Of a DNA stretch of 64,000 nucleotides, positions 16,684 to 28,564 are shown in pieces (the first letter of the stretch is position 1; every line of letters starts with the position of its first letter). The notes under the pieces are model-generated. The model saw nothing but the letters and a program-made list of their open reading frames with translations. It was not told the DNA's origin and ran no database searches. The translations under genes and the position numbers were made by a program. Source of the DNA: Nannocystis pusilla (GTDB taxonomy: Bacteria; Myxococcota_A; Polyangia; Nannocystales; Nannocystaceae); NCBI RefSeq assembly GCF_020073745.1, contig NZ_JAIRAU010000023.1, positions 124,001-188,000 of the forward strand, written 5' to 3'.

Positions 16684-16836
16684 GAGAAAGCAGCCTACGC
16701 GAACTCGCGCGCCCTGTCTCCGGGTCCGATATGCTCCCGCCTCGCGCCTTGCCAGCCTGTCCGGAGCGCGGCGCGAGGACTACTCGAAATGACCCGGTCG
16801 CGGCACTGGCCGCCCGGACCCCGCTATGCTGCCGCG

Positions 16837-18195
<1,359 letters not shown>

Positions 18196-18200
18196 CGACT

Positions 18201-18305
18201 CAGGACATGTCCGAAGAGACATCTACCGTCCGTGCCGCCGCACCCTGAACCTCAGGACATGTCCCGAGATGCACTCATCAAAGTGTCTATCAGGACATGT
18301 CCATT
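18201..18305. repeat. Cluster of three CAGGACATGTCC palindromes
   Basis: Identical 12-base copies start at 18201, 18253 and 18291, between two convergent genes. They belong to the window-wide palindrome family. Bidirectional termination is possible, but no T tract is present. Confidence 0.7.
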
Positions 18306-18313
18306 CGGCCATC

Positions 18314-19075
18314 TCAATCCACCACCGCGACCACGATCGCCGTGATGTTGTCGCGCGACCCGGCGAGGAACGCCTCGTGCACCAGCCGCTCGCACACCTC
18401 CTCGACCGGCCCGGCGGCGAGCAGCGCCGCGATCGTCTCGGGCGCCAGCGGACCGGTCAGCCCGTCGGTGCACAGCAGCAGGCGGTCGCCCGCGCGCAGC
18501 TCGATCCGGTGCAGCTCCGGCCGCTCCTCCTCCTGCGGCCCGAGCGCGCGCGTGATCACGTTGGCATATGAAAACTCCGCCAGCGGCGGCATCGCCACCC
18601 CGCCGGCGCGCAGCTGTTCGTACAGCGAGTGATCGCGGGTCAGCTGCTCGAGCGCCGGACCATCTGTCCCTTCGCGCAGGCGGTACACCCGGCTGTCGCC
18701 GAGGTGGGCCACGATCGCCGAGCTGCCGAGCAGCGACACCAGCGCGATCGTCGAACCCATGTCGCGCAGCTCTCCCTGGCGGCCCTGGCAGATCCGCCGG
18801 TTCGCCAGCCGGACCGCCGCGTCGACCCGGTTCTCCGCCAGACTCAGCGCCGGGTCGAGCCCGTACGGCCAGGTCGCGTCGGCGTCGGCCGTGACGTGCT
18901 GGAAAAACTCCGCCAGCGACTCGACGGCCAGCCGGCTCGCCACCTCGCCGCCGGCGTAGCCGCCCATCCCGTCGGCGACCGCGAACACCCCCTCCTCCGG
19001 GTCGAGCAGGTAGGCGTCCTCATTGTGCTTGCGACGACCGACGAACGTGTGCGCGCTGGCGATGAAGGCATGCAT
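18314..19075 (-). CDS. PP2C family protein serine/threonine phosphatase
   Basis: A 253-residue phosphatase. Metal-binding motifs seen: RRKHNEDAYLL, VFAVADGMGGYAGGE, STIALVSLL, IVAHLGDSRVYRL, LLLCTDGLTGPL and GSRDNITAIVV. It reverses Ser/Thr phosphorylation and probably opposes the kinase encoded at 15715-16683. The start at 19075 is preferred over an in-frame codon 48 bases upstream because GGAAGGGGG lies about 7 bases before it. Confidence 0.92.
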   Translation of the reverse strand: MHAFIASAHTFVGRRKHNEDAYLLDPEEGVFAVADGMGGYAGGEVASRLAVESLAEFFQHVTADADATWPYGLDPALSLAENRVDAAVRLANRRICQGRQGELRDMGSTIALVSLLGSSAIVAHLGDSRVYRLREGTDGPALEQLTRDHSLYEQLRAGGVAMPPLAEFSYANVITRALGPQEEERPELHRIELRAGDRLLLCTDGLTGPLAPETIAALLAAGPVEEVCERLVHEAFLAGSRDNITAIVVAVVD

Positions 19076-19552
19076 GCCCACCCCCTTCCAAGCCGCGCGC
19101 CAGCTGCAATGCCGCGACACCACGCGGTCGCCTGGTGACCCCGCACCCCGGCCCGCGCCCGACCCTCCAGTCCGGGTGGAGACTCGTCCCCTCAGCGCAG
19201 AGGCCGCAGCGCCGGCTCGCGCGCCAGCTTGTCGGCAGCGCGCCCGCGAGCTCCGCCATCACCGTCCCGACCTCGACGCGATCGAGCTCCCCTGTGAGGG
19301 CGATCGGGGCGGAGAGATTCCCCGCCGCGATACGGGTGGATCGGCGGCGACGGCGGCACGAAGTCCGCGCGCCGCTCCTCGCTGCGAGCGCGCCGATCCA
19401 GCCCGGTCACGGCAGCATCCCGGCGGACACCGCGTGACGGGAAAATCCCGGCACCATTGCCGCGTGCGTAGGGTCTTTCCGCCGAAAGGTCCACCCACGC
19501 GTGTGACGGCCACGTCGCGAGGAATTCGATCGGTGATGTTATCTTCGAGCGA
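19076..19552. other. Intergenic region
   Basis: No gene supported. It lies between divergent genes and should hold both promoters. A TATCTT-like box ends 7 bases before the ATG at 19553. Confidence 0.5.
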
Positions 19553-20620
19553 ATGGCTGCACCTCGCCTCGTCCTCGCCGCCGCCTGCCTCGTGATCGCC
19601 TGCAACGACGCCGGACCCGCCGGCGCCTCCGCCAGCAGCACCGGCGACGCGACCTCGACCTCGACCTCGACCTCGACCAGCGCCGGCGATCCCGTCACCA
19701 CCGGCGCGCCCGACACCACCGGCGGCACCGCCACCGGCGGCCCCACCACCGGCGACAGCTCGACGACGACGACCACCACGACCACCGGCGACGACAGCGA
19801 CACCGGCGCCCTCCTCGAATGTCCGCTGGTCGGCCCGCCCGCGCAGGTCACGATCGTCGACCTCGACGAGGTCCACGAGGCCTCGGGCCTGGTCGAGAGC
19901 CGCAGCCAGCCCGGCGTGTTCTGGGTGCACAACGACTCCGGCGACGAGCCGCGCTTCTTCGCCTTCGACGCCGCCGGCGCGCTGCTCGGCAGCTTCGAGG
20001 TCGACGGCGCCGTCGCCATCGACTGGGAGGACATGTCCGCGGGACCAGGTCCGACCGCGGGCGAGTGGCTCTACTTCGGCGACATCGGCGACAACAGCGA
20101 GACGCGACCGTTCATCACCGTCTACCGCGTGCCCGAGCCCGACGTCGCCGCCGCCGCCGACGACCTCGTCGTCATCAGCGCCGTCGAGGCGATCGAACTC
20201 GTCTACCCCGACGAGCCGCACAACGCCGAGACCCTGATGGTCGACCCGCAGACCGGCGATCTGGTGATCGTGGCGAAGGGCGATCCGACCCGGATCTTCC
20301 GCGCCCCCGGGCCCGTCGCCGCCGGCGGCCCCTACACGCTCGAGGAGATCGCGCCGATCCAGTTCCCCGCGACCGTGGCGACCGGCGGCGACATCTCGCC
20401 GACCGGCGACTTCATCGCCGTCCGCACCTACGCCCAGGCGTTCCTGTGGCTGCGCCCGCCCGGCACCAGCCTCGCCGACGCCCTCGCCGGCGAGCCGTGC
20501 ACCCTGCCGCTCGCCATCGAGCCCCAGGGCGAGACCCTCACGATCGCCCACGACCGCTCCGGCTATTACACGTTCAGCGAGGGCGACCACGTCCCGCTGT
20601 GGTGGTACGCCTTCGAATAG
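19553..20620 (+). CDS. Thr-rich lipoprotein, beta-propeller-like
   Basis: A 355-residue protein with a lipobox at LVIACN. A long Ser/Thr/Gly linker (residues 25-85) contains the hexanucleotide tract (GACCTC)4 at 19651-19674. The globular part has repeated aromatic/acidic strands (GVFWVHNDSGDEPRFFAF, EWLYFGDIGDNSE, ETLMVDPQTGDLVIVAKG), which look like blades of a propeller that handles surface ligands. No catalytic motif is identified. The stop is followed within 3 bases by a near-perfect hairpin. Confidence 0.75.
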   Translation: MAAPRLVLAAACLVIACNDAGPAGASASSTGDATSTSTSTSTSAGDPVTTGAPDTTGGTATGGPTTGDSSTTTTTTTTGDDSDTGALLECPLVGPPAQVTIVDLDEVHEASGLVESRSQPGVFWVHNDSGDEPRFFAFDAAGALLGSFEVDGAVAIDWEDMSAGPGPTAGEWLYFGDIGDNSETRPFITVYRVPEPDVAAAADDLVVISAVEAIELVYPDEPHNAETLMVDPQTGDLVIVAKGDPTRIFRAPGPVAAGGPYTLEEIAPIQFPATVATGGDISPTGDFIAVRTYAQAFLWLRPPGTSLADALAGEPCTLPLAIEPQGETLTIAHDRSGYYTFSEGDHVPLWWYAFE

Positions 20621-20622
20621 CG

Positions 20623-20646
20623 TGACATGTCCCCAGGGACATGTCA
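20623..20646. terminator. 11-base inverted repeat between convergent genes
   Basis: TGACATGTCCC and GGGACATGTCA flank a 2-base centre. The arms overlap the stop codon of the minus-strand hydrolase gene and follow the plus-strand lipoprotein stop by 2 bases. It is a good candidate for a bidirectional terminator, though without a T tract. It is also a full-length member of the window's palindrome family. Confidence 0.6.
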
Positions 20647-22278
20647 GCGCGCCGGTCGCGGCGGCGGGAAGGCAGGCAGCTCGAATCGCGGCACCGGCAG
20701 GACCACCTCGATCGGCAGCCCCTCCCGGCGACCGCTCCTCAGGAACTCGTAGATCGCCTGTTTCGCGGCCGGCTCGGTCCTGAGCTGGTAGAACGCGCCG
20801 TCGTGCCCGCCGCGGTGGACCTGGATCAGGTGCCCGTCGCGGAAGTACGGCAGCAGGCCGAGGGAGTTGTTGATCGGCGTCGAGGTGTCCCAGTCGCCGT
20901 GCACGAAGACCACCGGGATGTCGCTCGGGACCGGCTTGCGCAGCTCGTCGCCCATGTCGCGGGTGGGCCAGTCGGGCGCCGAGGCGATGTTCGCCGCGAA
21001 GTTCCAGGTGCCGAGCGTCGCCACCGCCGGGTCGGTCCGCAGCAGGTGCTCGCGCTCGGCGCTCACGCCGAGGCTGCTGTCCACCAGCGGGCCGATCAAG
21101 ATCGTCTCGTCCGCCTGCCGCTCGGCGAGCGTCTCGCGCGCCCATTCGTCGTAGTGCCCGTGGTAGAGCGACAGGATGAAGGCCGGCCAGCGCTCGCCCT
21201 CCTGCGTGTGTGACAGCAACGCCTGCTGCAGATCCTCCGCGCCGAGCACCACCGTGCGAGTGCGGCCGCTCTCGTCGCGCACCGGCGCCCTCACCGGCCC
21301 CCTGGCAAAGCGCGCGTTCAGGGCGCGTACGGCCGCCATCACCCCTCCCGGCGGCAGATACGGCATGAGCCCCGGGTCGCGGTCGGCGTCGTGAGCGATC
21401 CGCTGCAGCGACGCGTGGATGTGCGAAGGCATGTCGTAGCCGTTGTCGAGCGGCTCCACCGACGACAGCACCGCGCGCGCGACGATCTGCGGGTGGAGTC
21501 GCATCACCGCCAGGCTCCATTGCGAGCCGAAGCTGCCGCCGAACAGGCTGATCTTGTCGTAGCCGAGCGCCCGGCGCAGGTCGTCGACGTCGGCGGCGAA
21601 CTCGGCGATGTCGTAGCCGGACAGGTCCTTGTCGGGATTCGCGACCACCGCCGCTCTGGCCTGCGCGCGCATCGCCTCCGCGTCGGCGCGCACCGAGGCG
21701 GGCTTGTCCAGCGGCCGCGCCTCTCTCCTGACCGTGAGCATCTCGCCGCGCGCGGTGTAGCCGCGCTGCTCGAGCACGACCAGGTCACCGACGGCGCTCA
21801 AGCCCAGCCACGTCCGCAACCTGCCCATGTCGTTCGTGGCGAACGCCCCGAGCACGCTCAGCCCGGGGCCGCCCGGCAGCCAGAACACCGGCGGCGCGCC
21901 GGTCGGGCGGGCTGAATGGATGCGCGCGAAGCCGACGCCGATCAAACGACTGTCGCTCTTGCGCCGATTCTCCGGCACGTACAGCGTGCCGATCTCGTAC
22001 GCCACCTCCGCGCCGGTCTCGTCGCGCACGGTGCCGCGCTCGAGCACGACCTCGCCGGCCCGGGGCCGCGCCGGGTCGGCGAGTCGCGGGAGCCTCTCCG
22101 ACGAGCCCGTGGCGACGACCGTCGAGCCGCCCCGCACTTCCTCCGCCGCCCCGGCGCCCGGCGGCACCGTCGCTCGCGCGGCCTGCGAAGCGGGTGCGGC
22201 GCTGCAACCGAGCAGCGATGACCAGACGAACGCGCGCAGCAGCTCTCGGACGCGAATGGGCATGGCGTGAATCGGCAT
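20644..22278 (-). CDS. Alpha/beta hydrolase, TAP-like (tripeptidyl aminopeptidase type) lipoprotein
   Basis: 544 residues from ATG 22278, with a lipobox at SSLLGC. The hydrolase core shows the oxyanion region WLPGGPGLSV, nucleophile elbow FGGSFGSQW, the acid in VFVHGDWDTSTP and the His in HRGGHDGAF. The layout matches S33/TAP-like peptidases that trim N-terminal residues from short peptides, here probably in the envelope. An ATG 15 bases downstream is an alternative start; the chosen one has GGTGGGG 7 bases upstream. Its stop lies in a hairpin shared with the convergent gene. Confidence 0.83.
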   Translation of the reverse strand: MPIHAMPIRVRELLRAFVWSSLLGCSAAPASQAARATVPPGAGAAEEVRGGSTVVATGSSERLPRLADPARPRAGEVVLERGTVRDETGAEVAYEIGTLYVPENRRKSDSRLIGVGFARIHSARPTGAPPVFWLPGGPGLSVLGAFATNDMGRLRTWLGLSAVGDLVVLEQRGYTARGEMLTVRREARPLDKPASVRADAEAMRAQARAAVVANPDKDLSGYDIAEFAADVDDLRRALGYDKISLFGGSFGSQWSLAVMRLHPQIVARAVLSSVEPLDNGYDMPSHIHASLQRIAHDADRDPGLMPYLPPGGVMAAVRALNARFARGPVRAPVRDESGRTRTVVLGAEDLQQALLSHTQEGERWPAFILSLYHGHYDEWARETLAERQADETILIGPLVDSSLGVSAEREHLLRTDPAVATLGTWNFAANIASAPDWPTRDMGDELRKPVPSDIPVVFVHGDWDTSTPINNSLGLLPYFRDGHLIQVHRGGHDGAFYQLRTEPAAKQAIYEFLRSGRREGLPIEVVLPVPRFELPAFPPPRPAR

Positions 22279-22441
22279 CGTAACGCCCCACCCGCTCGCA
22301 AGATGCGCCCCGAACAGCGCGCGCACCGTGAGCAAGCGTCGCCGGCCAGGTCGACCTCCCGCCCGTGCAGGAGCCGAGCCGTCCAGTCCCGGGAGCCGGT
22401 GATTGCTCGCGCCTCGCGTGTTCCCCGAGCGCCGCGTCGGC

Positions 22442-22975
22442 TCAGCGCCGGAGCACGAAGATCCGGTCGACGCACGGCTCGCCGCGCCACACCGTCTCGA
22501 CCGCGGCCTCCTCGACCATCCCCAGTCGCCGCGCCAGCGCCAGGGAGGGCAGGTTGCGGTCGTCGATCGTCGCCTGGATCCGCCGCACCCCGAGCCGCGA
22601 GAACGCGTACTCGCTGACCGCGCGCACCGCCTCGCTGGCCAGCCCGCGGCCCTGCTGGCTCGTCATCAACGTGTAGCCGATGTCGGCCGCGGCCGGGTCG
22701 TCCGCGTGGACGCGCAATCCGATGTCTCCGATCAATGTCCCTTCGGACAGCAGCGCCAGCGCGAACTGATACCACTCGCCCGGCACCCCCGGCCGGGCCG
22801 CCTGCAGCCCGGCGATGAACTCGCGCGCCTTGGCCTCGTCGAACTCCGTCCATCCCTGGTAGCGGGCCACCTCGGGGTCGCTGCGGTAGGCGGCCAGGAC
22901 CGGCGCGTCGTCGGGGCGGAACTTACGGATCTGCAGGCGCCCGGTGCGGATGAAACAACCTGTCTCTTCAGTCAT
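22442..22975 (-). CDS. GNAT family N-acetyltransferase (RimJ/RimL-like)
   Basis: A 177-residue acetyltransferase. The RLQIRKFRPDDAPVL start, IGDIGLRV, the acetyl-CoA loop QQGRGLASEAVRAV and RIQATIDDRNLPSLALARRLGM are typical of the RimJ/RimL branch. The substrate could be an N-terminal amine or a small molecule. Its ATG overlaps the stop region of the 831-residue gene by 8 bases, so it is the last gene of the PpiD-like operon. Palindromes lie at 22736-22749 and at the junction near 22963-22985. Confidence 0.87.
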   Translation of the reverse strand: MTEETGCFIRTGRLQIRKFRPDDAPVLAAYRSDPEVARYQGWTEFDEAKAREFIAGLQAARPGVPGEWYQFALALLSEGTLIGDIGLRVHADDPAAADIGYTLMTSQQGRGLASEAVRAVSEYAFSRLGVRRIQATIDDRNLPSLALARRLGMVEEAAVETVWRGEPCVDRIFVLRR

Positions 22976-25463
22976 GTTCTTGACCCCGGTCGAGGAACAG
23001 CCCGACGCCGCGGAGCAGCCGGCGCGCCTCTTCGCTGGCGCACACCCGCCGCGCGCTGGCCTCGTCGACGACCGCCGGCAAGCGGGCGTCGCGGCCGATC
23101 GCCAGCAGCGCCCCGCTCAGCGCGCCCGTCCAGCGGGTCGCCAGCAGGCAGTGATCGCCGCGCAGCAGCGCCGCCAGGCGAGCCACCCGGGCCGGGTCGG
23201 CGCGCCACGCCTGCAGCTGCTCGGCCAGCGCGGCGCGCTGCGGCTGCGCGAATCGCTGCGGCGTCAGACCCCGCTTCTGCCACAGTCGCACGATCGTCTG
23301 CGCCCCCGGCAATGTCGGCACCAGCGACGGCTCCCCCAGCCACGCCAGCGCGGCCAGCAATTCGCGCAGCGACGCGCCCGCGGGGTCGAGCACGATCGCC
23401 AGCCCGCCGCGGATCAGCGCCGCCGCCAGGGCCAGCCGGAACCGGCGCTCGCGTCGATCGAGCCGCGCCAGCCCCGGGTGCACCACGATGGCAGGCTCGC
23501 GCTCGTTGCGAACGGCCACACCGCCCTCCGGCCCCCCGCGGCCGACGCGGACCGGCAATTTCAGCCCGGTCGCCGCGCGCAGGCCCGGCAGCTCCGGCTC
23601 GACCAGCGCGAGCAACGACGCCGCCTCGCCCGGGTCCACCGGCGCCAGCTCGGAGGCCGCGCGGATCCCCGCCGTCTCCGCCACCACCGCGCGCAACGTT
23701 TCAAGGATGGCACCCCGCGGCTCACCGGGGTCGTTCCACGGCCCGTGGTCGCTCACGGCCTCCGCCGCGCCGGCGCGCCAGCCCTCGCTCGCCGCGTTCG
23801 CCTCGCCCGGATCGCACCCCGGCAGCAGGAACCACGCCAGCTCGCGCAGCGCCTGCGCGCGCCCGACCTCACCTGTCTCTTCGACCATCTCCGCCAGGGC
23901 CAGCAGCGCCCCGGGCTCGAGCGAGCGGGCCGCCCGGGTCTGCAGCTCGACGCGCACGCGCTTGCGATCGACCCGCCCCGTCCGCCCTGCGATCACCGGC
24001 GCCAGTCCTTGCGCTTCACTCGCCCGCGCCAGCGCCAGCGCGGCCTCGGCCAGCTCGGTCGCCGCCCGTTCGGCCTCGATCACGTCGCGGCCGCAGCGGC
24101 GGCCGGCCGCGGCCACCTGCGCGTGCAGCTCCTCGTCCTCGCACCAGCGCCGCTCGCACTTCGCCGCCGCCGCCAGCGCCGCCGCCACCGTCGCCTCGAC
24201 CGTCTCGCCCGCGACCTCGGGATCTCCCGCCTGCGCGATCGCCAGCGCTCGCCATGCCGCCGCCTGCGCCTCCGGGCCGCCGGTCCACGCCCTGTCCTCG
24301 AGGACAGCTCGTGCCCGGCCGCCCGACCCCGCGCGCTCCGCCTCGACCAGCGCCTGGGCCACGCGGCGGCGCAGCTGCACCGCCGGCGGGCCCGGCATGC
24401 GGGCGAGCGCCGCCAGCCCGCGCGTGAGGCCCTCGGCCTCGCCGGCGCGGGCGTGCGTCACCACCAGCCGCCACCACGCCTCCGGATCGTCGGGGGCCGC
24501 CGCCAGCCACGCCCGCACCGCCTGGGCCGCCGCCGGGGGGTCGCGGAAGCGCAGCAGCTCGGCCCGCACCTGCGCCAGCGCCCGGGTCAGCCGGCGCCCG
24601 CCCGGGTGCGTCGGCGCCGGCGCGCGCGCCAGGGCCGTCAGCGCCGCCGCCCGGTCGCCCGCGCGCAGGGCCGCCCGCAGCCCGGCCAGCGGATCGTCGG
24701 GCTCTTCGGACATGCCCTCCAGGACATGCCCTTTCAAACCTTCCTCTTGCGACATGTCCCCGGAGACAAGCACGATCCGCAGCCCGCGCCCCTCCGCGCG
24801 CACGCGCCGCGCCTGCAGTCCGCGGGTGCGCGGCGGGGTCGCCCCGGCCGCGCGGAAGGCCCGGCGCAGCAGCCACTCCGGCGTCACCCGCAGCGCCTCG
24901 GCCGTGAGGCTCACCACGCCCTCGCGCCCGCGGGCCAGCCCGCGCGCGACCGCTCGCCACAGCGCCGCCCCCGAGGGCGCCAGCGGGCCCGTCGCCCACA
25001 CCCGGCGCGCCCGCACCTGCAGCGCGCCGGCCGCGATCTCGACCGCGAGCTCGAGCTGCGCCAGCGCCGGCCAGCCGTCGTCGCGCGGGCCGGTCAGCGT
25101 CAGCACGATCGCCGCGCCGGCCAGGTCGACCGCGACCTGGCCGATCGGCCAGCTGCCGATCGCCAGCCCGCGGAGCGGCTGCGCCGCCCGTTCGAGCGCG
25201 TCGGCGCCGACCTCGAGCCGCGCCTCGAGCGCGCGCCAGCCGCCCTCGCGCAGCGCGGCCGTCGAGCGCGGCCTCGCCGCGCCGATCGGCTCCGCGGTCA
25301 GCGCGGCCAGGCGCAGGCCCGGGGCCAGCTCGGCGGGTCCGGCGTGCATCCGGACCTGCGGGCCGCCGGGCCCCTGGGCCAGCTCGAGGCGGAGGCCGAG
25401 GCCGCTCGCCTGTCCGTCACGACCGGTCGCCGACGCCATGGCCCCTGCGACCTGTCCCTTCAT
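22968..25463 (-). CDS. Large hypothetical protein, Ala/Arg-rich, repeat-like
   Basis: An 831-residue protein with no family recognised. Residues 1-230 look like one region. Residues 250-560 are helical and Ala-rich, with TPR-like spacing (AVRAWLAAAPDDPEAWWRLV). The C-terminal 250 residues form another region (VRVGRGGPEGGVAVRNEREPAIVVHP). This is similar in style to outsized myxobacterial proteins next to protein-folding genes. Between the first two regions, bases 24708-24768 form a cluster of palindrome elements read in frame as a hydrophilic linker (VSGDMSQEEGLKGHVLEGMS). The gene follows the PpiD-like gene with a 5-base gap. Confidence 0.72.
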   Translation of the reverse strand: MKGQVAGAMASATGRDGQASGLGLRLELAQGPGGPQVRMHAGPAELAPGLRLAALTAEPIGAARPRSTAALREGGWRALEARLEVGADALERAAQPLRGLAIGSWPIGQVAVDLAGAAIVLTLTGPRDDGWPALAQLELAVEIAAGALQVRARRVWATGPLAPSGAALWRAVARGLARGREGVVSLTAEALRVTPEWLLRRAFRAAGATPPRTRGLQARRVRAEGRGLRIVLVSGDMSQEEGLKGHVLEGMSEEPDDPLAGLRAALRAGDRAAALTALARAPAPTHPGGRRLTRALAQVRAELLRFRDPPAAAQAVRAWLAAAPDDPEAWWRLVVTHARAGEAEGLTRGLAALARMPGPPAVQLRRRVAQALVEAERAGSGGRARAVLEDRAWTGGPEAQAAAWRALAIAQAGDPEVAGETVEATVAAALAAAAKCERRWCEDEELHAQVAAAGRRCGRDVIEAERAATELAEAALALARASEAQGLAPVIAGRTGRVDRKRVRVELQTRAARSLEPGALLALAEMVEETGEVGRAQALRELAWFLLPGCDPGEANAASEGWRAGAAEAVSDHGPWNDPGEPRGAILETLRAVVAETAGIRAASELAPVDPGEAASLLALVEPELPGLRAATGLKLPVRVGRGGPEGGVAVRNEREPAIVVHPGLARLDRRERRFRLALAAALIRGGLAIVLDPAGASLRELLAALAWLGEPSLVPTLPGAQTIVRLWQKRGLTPQRFAQPQRAALAEQLQAWRADPARVARLAALLRGDHCLLATRWTGALSGALLAIGRDARLPAVVDEASARRVCASEEARRLLRGVGLFLDRGQEHD

Positions 25464-25468
25464 TCAGC

Positions 25469-27286
25469 TCAGCGCTGGCCCCCGCCGCCGCCGGTCAGCG
25501 CCGCCAGGTTGAGCATGCCGCCGCGGTTGCCGACGCGGTCGCACATCACGTACGGCCGCAGCACCCGGTTGCCCTTCTCGTCGAAGGCCTCCTTGGTGTC
25601 GTAGGTCATCAGCCGCGACACGCGCTGCTCGTAGGGCACGATGTCGCCGCGGGCCTTGTCGCCGAGGCAGGTGTGGTAGGCGAAGCGGGCCGTGACCTTG
25701 GCCGCCTTGGCCTCGGACAGCTCGCGGTAGAGGTCGGCGCGGGCGGCCGCGAAGCCCTCGTCGGTGGCGGTCTCCTTGCGCTCGACCGCGGCGAGGACGA
25801 AGCCGTCGGGCGTCTCGAACACCGAGTCGATGAACTCCGCCTTGGGGTCGGCGGCCCACGCGGCCCTGGTGATCTCGGGGTTCACGCCGAGCCCGGGGAT
25901 CGGCTTCTCCTTGCTGAACAGGCCGGTGACCCGCAGCTCCGGCTTGTCGTCGCCGGGCTTGGGCGCCGGCGGCGGCTCGGTCGGCACCTCGAGCTGGTCG
26001 ATGCCCGCGCCCGGCGCCCCTGCGAGCGCGTCGGGCGAGCGGAACAGCTGCGTCATCGTCGCGCCGTCCTTGAGCGCCTGCAGCGCCTCGGCGGCGGCCT
26101 GCTTGGCCAGCGCCTTGCCGCGCTCGCGCATCAGCGCCTCCTCGGCCAGCTCGAGGATCGCCTCGTCCTGCGGCACGTCGCCCTCGCGCTGCCCCTCGAC
26201 CTTGACGATGTAGAGCGCCTCGTCGCTCTCGACCACCTCGGAGCGCTCGCCGACCTGCAGCTTGCGCGCCGCCTCGTCGACCGCCGGGTCGAGCCCCGTG
26301 CCGGTGCCCTCGAGCGTCACCCACCCGTAGTCGCCGCCGCGCCGCGACGTGTCCGCGTCCTCCGAGGTCGCCCGCGCGACCGCGCGGAAGTCCTCGCCGG
26401 CCTGCAGCTTCTTCGCGGCCTCGCCGATCTTCGCCTTCGCCTCCGCGAGCTCGGCCTCGTACTTCTTCTGCGTGTCCTTGTCGGCGTCGACCGCCGGCGG
26501 CTGCGGCTTCCTCACCGAGATGAAGCGCAGGCGGATCTGCTTCGGCAGCTTGAGGAAGCGCGTGCCCTGGGCCTCGAACTGCTTGGCCAGCTCGTCCTTG
26601 TGCTCGGCCGCGTACGCCTCGAGGTCGGCCTTCGACGGGTCGACGAGATCCGCGTAGCGACCGGCATCGAAGCGGGCGTAGCGCAGCGACAGCTGGTTCT
26701 GCCGCTGGTCGTAGGCGTCGCGCACCTCGGCCTCCGACACGGTGATCACGCTGGCGAGCACGTCACGCACGGTGCGCGCGAGCACCTCCTCGCGCTGGTA
26801 CTCGAGGTAGCGGCGCTCGCCGACGCCGAAGCGCGGCAGCCAGTTGCGCTCGAACGCCTGGTAGTTGAAGGCCTGACCGGCGAGCCAGTCCCACGTCTTG
26901 CCGAGCACGATGAGGTGGCCGTCGGCCGTGAGGTCCTCGGCGTCGTTCAGGTCGGCGACGAGGCCCATCCTGCGCCCGATCTCGCCGAGCACGCGGCGCT
27001 CGACGATCGCGTCGAGCACCTCTTCGCGCAGGCCGAGCATCTCCTGGAACTTGGCGTCCTCGGGGATCCGCGTGGTCAGCGAGATGGCGCGGAACTCGTA
27101 CTGGAAGTCCTCGTCCACCACGTTGCTGCCGTAGGTCTTGGCCAGCGGTTCGAGGCCGCAAGTGATCGCGTCGCTCGGCAGGCCGAAGCTGAGCCCGAAG
27201 GCGAGCGCCAGCATCCCGAGCAGGATCCATGCGCCGATGGTCTTCATCGCGGTGCCCCGTGGGGCCGCGTCCGTCTCGTCCGTCAT
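25469..27286 (-). CDS. PpiC/SurA-type peptidyl-prolyl isomerase, PpiD-like
   Basis: A 605-residue protein with a single N-terminal membrane segment (WILLGMLALAFGLSFGL), then a SurA-N-like helical domain. A parvulin domain at roughly residues 265-375 shows IRLRFISVRK, KKLQAGEDFRAVARATSEDADTSRRGGDYGWV and VGERSEVVESDEALYIVKVEG. A second, partial parvulin-like part follows (FIDSVFETPDGFVLAAVERKE). Periplasmic, membrane-anchored folding factor of the PpiD type. An ATG 39 bases downstream (27247) is an alternative start that keeps the membrane segment. It heads an operon with the 831-residue protein and the GNAT enzyme. Confidence 0.85.
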   Translation of the reverse strand: MTDETDAAPRGTAMKTIGAWILLGMLALAFGLSFGLPSDAITCGLEPLAKTYGSNVVDEDFQYEFRAISLTTRIPEDAKFQEMLGLREEVLDAIVERRVLGEIGRRMGLVADLNDAEDLTADGHLIVLGKTWDWLAGQAFNYQAFERNWLPRFGVGERRYLEYQREEVLARTVRDVLASVITVSEAEVRDAYDQRQNQLSLRYARFDAGRYADLVDPSKADLEAYAAEHKDELAKQFEAQGTRFLKLPKQIRLRFISVRKPQPPAVDADKDTQKKYEAELAEAKAKIGEAAKKLQAGEDFRAVARATSEDADTSRRGGDYGWVTLEGTGTGLDPAVDEAARKLQVGERSEVVESDEALYIVKVEGQREGDVPQDEAILELAEEALMRERGKALAKQAAAEALQALKDGATMTQLFRSPDALAGAPGAGIDQLEVPTEPPPAPKPGDDKPELRVTGLFSKEKPIPGLGVNPEITRAAWAADPKAEFIDSVFETPDGFVLAAVERKETATDEGFAAARADLYRELSEAKAAKVTARFAYHTCLGDKARGDIVPYEQRVSRLMTYDTKEAFDEKGNRVLRPYVMCDRVGNRGGMLNLAALTGGGGGQR

Positions 27287-27519
27287 GTCCCCGCGAAGCT
27301 AGCGGTAAGACGGCCCCCGGGAAACCACAGCCCGCCTGCGGGCCCGCGGAATATGCGGGGCGGCTGCCGCGTTGGCCGCCGCGGAGCCGGCGCTCCGCGC
27401 TCCTGGGCCCGGTCGCGGCGCCCGGCCGTTTATTGTGAGAAAAGCCGCAAGCCTCACGCACAACGCCGCTGACTTGCCGCCGAGTGCTCCGGCAGGTATC
27501 ACCGAACGCCGCGCGCAGC

Positions 27520-28551
<1,032 letters not shown>

Positions 28552-28564
28552 GGAGCCCCGGAGG

